DNA from: Clostridiales bacterium
Lineage (GTDB): Bacteria; Bacillota; Clostridia; Saccharofermentanales; Saccharofermentanaceae
Assembly: GCA_017961235.1 (NCBI GenBank)
Contig: JAGCXQ010000011.1
Coordinates: forward strand, 1 to 64,000
Direction: 5' to 3'
DNA: 64,000 nucleotides
Shown: positions 62,001 through 64,000 of the stretch, in pieces
Layout: the number at the start of each line of letters is the position of its first letter
Position numbering within the stretch: the stretch's first letter is position 1
Notes under the pieces: model-generated
Seen by the model: the letters and a program-made list of their open reading frames with translations, nothing else
Told to the model about the DNA's origin: nothing
Database searches by the model: none
Program-made: the position numbers and the translations under genes

Positions 62001-64000
62001 ATGAGTCGAATAACTGGACAGAGACTCTTACCGGTTTGGCGGTTTATGCCGGCGGTCAGAAGATCACATACGAGTGGAAGGAAGTTACAGTAGCAAACTA
62101 CAATACAACGTATGCAGAGAATGCAGGAACGACCACGATCACGAACACCTTTGATATCTCTACGGAGAAGACAGAGGCGACCGTGAAGAAGGTCTGGGAC
62201 GATAGCAACAATCAGGATGGTATCCGTCCGGCTTCTGTAACAGTACATCTGAAGCAGAACGGTGTGAACTTCGGTGATGCGGTAACGCTCAGCGAAGCAA
62301 ACAGCTGGACAGTTACGAAGACTGATCTTCCGAAGTACGATGCATCCGGTGTTGAGTATGCATATGCATGGGAAGAGGATGCAGTAACTGATTACACAGC
62401 GACATCTTCTGTAAGCGGAAGCGTGACCACGATCACGAATAAGCATGAAGCTGAGAAGACTACTCTGACAGTTAAGAAGGTATGGGAGCACAAGACGAAC
62501 GCTGCTGCGAACTATCCGGCTTCTGTAACAGTAGAACTCTATGCGAATAATGCAAAGATCAATGAGGTCACACTGAATGCAGCAAACAGCTGGACGCAGG
62601 ATGTTTCGGATCTCCCTGTATATGAGAACGGCCAGCCGATCACATACGAGTGGAAGGAAGTTGCAGTAGCAAACTACAATACAACGTATGCAGAGAATGC
62701 AGGAGTGACTACGATCACGAACACCTTTGATACCTCAACGGAGAGAACAGAGGCAACCGTGAAGAAGGTCTGGGATGACAGCAACGATCAGGATGGCAAG
62801 CGTCCTGCATCTGTAACAGTACATCTAAAGCAGAACGGTGCGAACTTCGGTGAGTCGATAACACTCAACGAAGCAAACAGCTGGACAGCTACAAAGACAG
62901 ATCTTCCGAAGTACGATGCATCCGGTAAAGAGTATGCATACACATGGGAAGAGGATGCAGTAACTGATTACACAGCGACATCTTCTGTAAATGGTACAGT
63001 GACTACACTTACAAATACTCATGTGGCAGAGGTAGTTTCTGTATCTGTTGAGAAGATCTGGGATGACAGCAATAACCAGGACGGTATCCGTCCGGCTTCT
63101 CTGGATGTAACTCTTCAGAAGAATGGAGCGGACCTTAAGACTGTAACGCTGAATGACGCGAACAGCTGGACCTATACAGAGGCGAACCTGCCGAAGAATG
63201 AAAACGGCAAGGCAATCACCTATAGCTGGTCTGAGCCGAGTGTAAATGGATATACTTCCAGCAAGGCGGAATCCGGAAACAATACAACGCTTACGAATAA
63301 ACATACTGCAGAGGTTGTTTCCGTAACTGTTGAGAAGGTCTGGGATGACAGCAATAACCAGGACGGTATCCGTCCGGCTTCTCTGGATGTAACACTTCAG
63401 AAGAATGGAGCAGAACTTAAGACTGTAACGCTGAATGATGCGAATAACTGGACCTATACAGAGGCGAATCTGCCGAAGAACGAAAACGGCAAGGCAATCA
63501 CCTATAGCTGGTCTGAGCCGAGTGTGACCGGATATACTTCCAGCAAGACGGAATCCGGAAATAAGACAACATTTACGAACAAGCACTCTGCATCGGTAGT
63601 ATCTGTGACGATCGTTAAGGTCTGGGATGACAGCAATAACCAGGATGGAATACGTCCTGCTGAACTGACAGTTACGCTTCTTAAGAATGGCACCGATTAC
63701 TCTGAGGTGACACTGAATGAAGCGAATAGCTGGACAGCAACAGTGGAAAACCTGCCGGCCAAGAATGGTACACAGGAAAATGTGTATGCGTGGGCGGAGA
63801 AGACGATTCCGACTGGATACACCCTGTCTTCTACGAGCACGAGCGGTACTGTTACTACACTTACTAATACTCATGCAGTAGAAGAAGTGACACTGAAGGT
63901 TGAGAAAGTTTGGAACGATAATGGAGACATTGCCGGCAAGCGTCCTTCCAGCCTGAAGGTCACACTGAATGCTGACGGTGCTTACTATGATGAGGTCACG
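53090..64000 (+). CDS. Giant CnaB-repeat surface protein (3' end outside window)
   Basis: A single frame runs from ATG 53090 (AAGGGG site just before) to the edge without a stop: 3,637 codons and still open. Signal peptide: basic MKKFFRSKKF, hydrophobic 11-29, likely cleavage after VYA47. Residues about 48-555 form an N-terminal region with an AGEFHYIHHDRSD segment similar to choice-of-anchor-A/collagen-binding-like domains. Next are six SpaA-like domains (54.76-56.94 kb; openings ELTLKKAI, SFTLKKNI, DLVVKKEF, QLTLQKSV, SVKVTKKE and SLKITKNL). From 56.94 kb follow 24 complete CnaB repeats and part of another. Lys (VxKxW), Glu (YxWxE) and Asn (TxTN) needed for internal isopeptide bonds are seen in the repeats read. 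A sortase motif would lie beyond the edge. Likely a long, stiff cell-wall stalk or adhesin. Confidence 0.88.
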   Translation, partial: MKKFFRSKKFLGISSLVLATSLVVGTIAIRRSKDGNGFNIGSSTVYADGSLLDYDSASLINYSTILGRAIDYGILSDTVDQKGHMETTYATNKFINPQAANNCDVDLAGSKPAQFIIASVESGSYARFGQTYAMSEMDFVIDTTYDMAAHEDDNFVYDDSCKANVLYRTYDYSVLKQNVDSMIGKIVKQSDILAAKSAFDGDTIATKRGDSGATIDLSDPQFKDATIYINVKGGSNLEKAIQKSDGLLIIKDPSTNVVFNMLGTGPLELCQYRMQIVGEDFALDTVNGKEHSDHSFDSTTTCSGEDSLHNAHVEKYMTKSIIWNIRNASSVKYNTTAGLFLVPTNITGDVTGSSAGWIASAGRTIVSAGEFHYIHHDRSDLGNTTDTSVLHFAARKGFVSSYARNAQGEIEELTNVKLSEGEYTFSFTETESDYTTPKEGGVSELVNSVDGNSKVLFPDIIVDVKTIDPNIPQKRYFVVKENPTTPSDPNIELSKGEIDIELTIENIDGIIHYTVNTKKYFTEKTSPNQTEDDGDTNIQASGAEFSLGAFLNKYNKKEAELTLKKAISGDAPDANKKYNIGVKKGSQFVQADGSLGGHEYYFQVPADGTGIKIEGLVPGEYTIVENEGNLQGYNLTGTTMSATITAGGSTAGPDDITSDGKIALTANSKGEVTVTNTYEHVDVTGKASFTLKKNISLDGEPCAVSDIPEVIASKEFEFVLSTLDGYETKYVIDANGTLGSDSQKYIFKVKPGETVDIYGLEPNRNYIVQERISDPFVQMDAYSLTAISINGADQPNFYNASTTVQTGSPDSNTEVETVNSYTTAKNDLVVKKEFKMNGNDIPADQLEHLDEIRLVVSGPNGYSEEITGRELRENNWTYRISSIPAGNYTITEINGDKTGSATYAFLDYAVSGSSPTRYNPGELTVTNTYKQILNGQLTLQKSVQANGVTTPSSFEVYIQNEEGKYYNPASGKFDPPAPGAGNNPTVTVPANGSISVTLPEGKYTVTEKAESAEVSGSSHVVSYKVGNEEGTNVVDLKNYGAQVGITNTYTKYSVKVTKKEAGDHMYNNWTYEFWIKDTTRTDGTYYIAKDGQSVRLQDGQDPYYFSIKAGDANSIEVPVKNAGDYQVIEKNENVAANNAYALVTTYSPAGGNVTLNDQNASSDVTITNTYEYINNGSLKITKNLTGGGADPNKVFDIEVVFSAPVKYSVDGAAPLTTASDTYVAHLKAGDSVVLSKIPAGITYTVTEAIDPADAAAGYSLTGIDGDTSKAIVKGEQNSVEVNNAYASSETIDLTVKKVWVDGNNQDGIRPASLEVTLLKDSAPYTTVTLSEGNNWTETVKDLPKYEGSRQIAYSWSEPSVAGYTSESSSETTGKTTTTTFTNTHVTEVTSASVLKVWDDKDNAAGKRPASLKVTLSNGTEVTLSDANNWTAKVENLPKYADGSLINYTWTEATLPAGYTMTGNAKDPNDSTLTVITNKYDLSVERVSVSVQKIWDDTNDAAGKRPANLKVTLSNGTEVTLNDANNWTAKVENLPKFDNEGNEIVYTWKEDDLPEGYDAVVSTTGTVTTITNTYDLSREKTSATVTKNWEDFNNVAGKRPADLEVTLSNGMKVTLNEANNWTATVENLQKFDDEGNEIVYTWKEDNLPEGYDAVASTTGTVTTITNTYDLSREKTSATVTKNWEDKDNIAGKRPTELKVTLSNGTEVTLNKDNNWTATVNELPKFDDAGNLIDYIWTEEAVTDYETTSSVSGNVTTITNTFDFTSVKIDLSVKKVWNDFDNVAGKRPVVINVNLMRDGQPLQVEELSGNNNWTVTIGNLNKYDENGNEHVYTWTEEANSEGYTMTGNKTDPDDPALTIITNTYDLSREKTSVSVQKIWDDKNDAAGKRPSSLKVTLSDGTEVILEKDNNWMGTVSDLQKYDSQGKEIVYTWIEEQLPAGYTMTGNAEDPNDSTLTVITNTYDLSVETVSVSVQKIWDDKNDAAEKRPSDLEVTLSNGMKVTLNEANNWTAKIENLPKFDDEGNEIAYTWKEDNLPEGYDAVASTTGTVTTITNTYDLSREKTTASVKKVWEDKNDVAGKRPTSLMVVLDNGTTEVARVILDDANQWSATIDDLEKFDSDGNEITYTWTEENLPEGYDAVVSITGTVTTITNTYDLSREKTTASVKKVWDDKDNAASKRPSSLKVTLNNGTEVTLSDANSWTAKVENLPKFDDQGKEIVYTWTEEQLPKGYVMTSSQTDRNDPTLTVITNTYDLSVETVSVSVQKIWDDKDDAASKRPSSLKVTLSNGTEVTLSDANSWTATLENLPKFDDQGNEIIYTWSEQVPDGYEMTGNEKDKNDATLTKITNFYDLSKETTSSSVTKVWEDKNNVAGKRPEGLSVILLQDGSIYRRVTLNNSNSWKASFDDLPKFDDTGKEYTYTWQEENLPAGYSDVTTSNGTDTTITNTYDLSTEKVSSTVEKIWDDSNNQDGKRPASVTVHLQQNGMNFGDAATLNEENSWTVTKTDLPKYDASGVEYVYTWEEDAVTAYTTTSSVSGDVTTITNAHEAEKTTLTVKKVWEHKTNAAANYPASVTVELYANNAKINEVTLNAANSWTQDVSDLPVYENGQPITYEWKEVAVANYNTTYAENAGVTTITNTFDTSTERTEATVKKVWDDSNDQDGKRPASVTVHLKQNGKNFGESITLNEANGWTVTKDDLPKYDASDNEYVYTWEEDAVADYTATSSVSGSVTTITNAHEAEKTTLTVKKVWEHKTNTPANYPDSVTVELYANSAKINEFTLNAANSWTQDVSDLPVYENGQPITYEWKETAVANYNTTYAENAGTTTITNTFDISTERTEATVKKVWDDSNDQDGKRPASVTVHLQQNGKNFGESITLNEANSWTVTKDDLPKYDGSGKEYAYTWEEDAVADYTATSSVSGTVTTLTNTHVAETTDLTVKKVWAGDTNNLSARPASVKVDFLVNGTVITSVELNESNNWTETLTGLAVYAGGQKITYEWKEVTVANYNTTYAENAGTTTITNTFDISTEKTEATVKKVWDDSNNQDGIRPASVTVHLKQNGVNFGDAVTLSEANSWTVTKTDLPKYDASGVEYAYAWEEDAVTDYTATSSVSGSVTTITNKHEAEKTTLTVKKVWEHKTNAAANYPASVTVELYANNAKINEVTLNAANSWTQDVSDLPVYENGQPITYEWKEVAVANYNTTYAENAGVTTITNTFDTSTERTEATVKKVWDDSNDQDGKRPASVTVHLKQNGANFGESITLNEANSWTATKTDLPKYDASGKEYAYTWEEDAVTDYTATSSVNGTVTTLTNTHVAEVVSVSVEKIWDDSNNQDGIRPASLDVTLQKNGADLKTVTLNDANSWTYTEANLPKNENGKAITYSWSEPSVNGYTSSKAESGNNTTLTNKHTAEVVSVTVEKVWDDSNNQDGIRPASLDVTLQKNGAELKTVTLNDANNWTYTEANLPKNENGKAITYSWSEPSVTGYTSSKTESGNKTTFTNKHSASVVSVTIVKVWDDSNNQDGIRPAELTVTLLKNGTDYSEVTLNEANSWTATVENLPAKNGTQENVYAWAEKTIPTGYTLSSTSTSGTVTTLTNTHAVEEVTLKVEKVWNDNGDIAGKRPSSLKVTLNADGAYYDEVT
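56940..64000 (+). repeat. Array of CnaB repeats, 24 complete plus one partial
   Basis: The conserved Trp codon of VxKxW falls at 56984, 57278, 57569, 57851, 58133, 58412, 58718, 59012, 59294, 59588, 59882, 60173, 60467, 60755, 61043, 61331, 61619, 61907, 62195, 62483, 62771, 63059, 63341, 63623 and 63911. All spacings are multiples of three (279-306 nt), which confirms one unbroken frame. Confidence 0.92.
60467..63058 (+). repeat. Nine exact 288-nt periods with alternating repeat types
   Basis: Between Trp codons 60467 and 63059 every period is exactly 288 nt. Type A (WDDSN.QDG.RPASVTVHL) alternates with type B (WEHKTN.AANYPASVTVEL; once WAGDTNNLSARPAS), giving a 576-nt higher-order unit. 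The copy beginning near 62483 is almost identical in DNA to that near 60755, 1,728 nt (6 x 288) earlier. Confidence 0.88.

Noticed and set aside
57038..63874. Long antisense frames opposite the CnaB array (for example 57038-57973, 61097-61870, 62825-63874)
   Set aside because: They repeat with the period of the array, have no ribosome sites and are mirror images of the biased codons on the coding strand.
56940..64000. Regular spacing reminiscent of a CRISPR array or satellite DNA
   Set aside because: The period is 279-306 nt, always a multiple of three, with coding constraint; it is a protein repeat array.

Overview
The window looks like a chromosomal segment of a Gram-positive anaerobe of the Clostridia (Bacillota). 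The signs are two YfhO-type membrane proteins, a PrsA-like foldase, LppM-like lipoproteins, a giant CnaB-repeat surface protein, strong AGGAGG ribosome sites, and a monoderm-style type IV pilus cluster without secretin or PilQ genes. Several promoters have an extended -10 of the form TGnTATAAT, often without a recognisable -35. No rRNA, tRNA, CRISPR array, insertion sequence or phage gene was found. The species cannot be named from the sequence alone.

Layout, left to right. 1-2.2 kb: 3' part of a secreted DUF4838 protein. 2.3-3.6 kb: an HPr-kinase-like P-loop protein translationally coupled to a signal-peptidase-like (Ser/His type) protein. 3.7-7.4 kb: three tandem LppM-like lipoproteins, each also carrying a C-terminal membrane segment. 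7.4-9.2 kb: an Lsa-type ABC-F protein behind a leader with a very strong intrinsic terminator, so probably controlled by attenuation. 9.3-13.4 kb: metF, a free-standing methionine synthase reactivation domain, and a metH lacking that domain. 13.4-25.3 kb: an ElaA-like acetyltransferase, an OmpR/HK two-component system and two consecutive adaptor/ATPase/FtsX-permease export modules (YknXYZ/MacAB-like). 25.4-28.5 kb: a cytoplasmic GH5 enzyme, a 40-residue membrane peptide and a membrane-anchored parvulin-like foldase. 28.7-35.3 kb: two YfhO paralogues overlapping an exonuclease gene.

35.4-48.7 kb is a type IV pilus locus. On the minus strand pilB-pilT-pilC-pilM-pilN-pilO form one tight unit, followed by a second unit with its own tandem promoters that encodes four class III-signal pilins. 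Two of these have mature chains of only about 57 and 61 residues. On the plus strand one flank carries a large PilX/GspK-like protein (candidate pilus-associated adhesin) and the other a prepilin peptidase with a degenerate second active-site motif.

48.7-52.9 kb is a housekeeping run: YebC, a P-loop/Gls24 fusion, a DUF6062-like cysteine protein, a DsrE-like protein, an SpoU methyltransferase and rpsT. From 53.09 kb to the right edge one uninterrupted frame of 3,637 codons encodes a giant surface protein: signal peptide, a roughly 500-residue N-terminal region, six SpaA-like domains, then 24 complete CnaB repeats and the start of a 25th. It has no stop codon inside the window.
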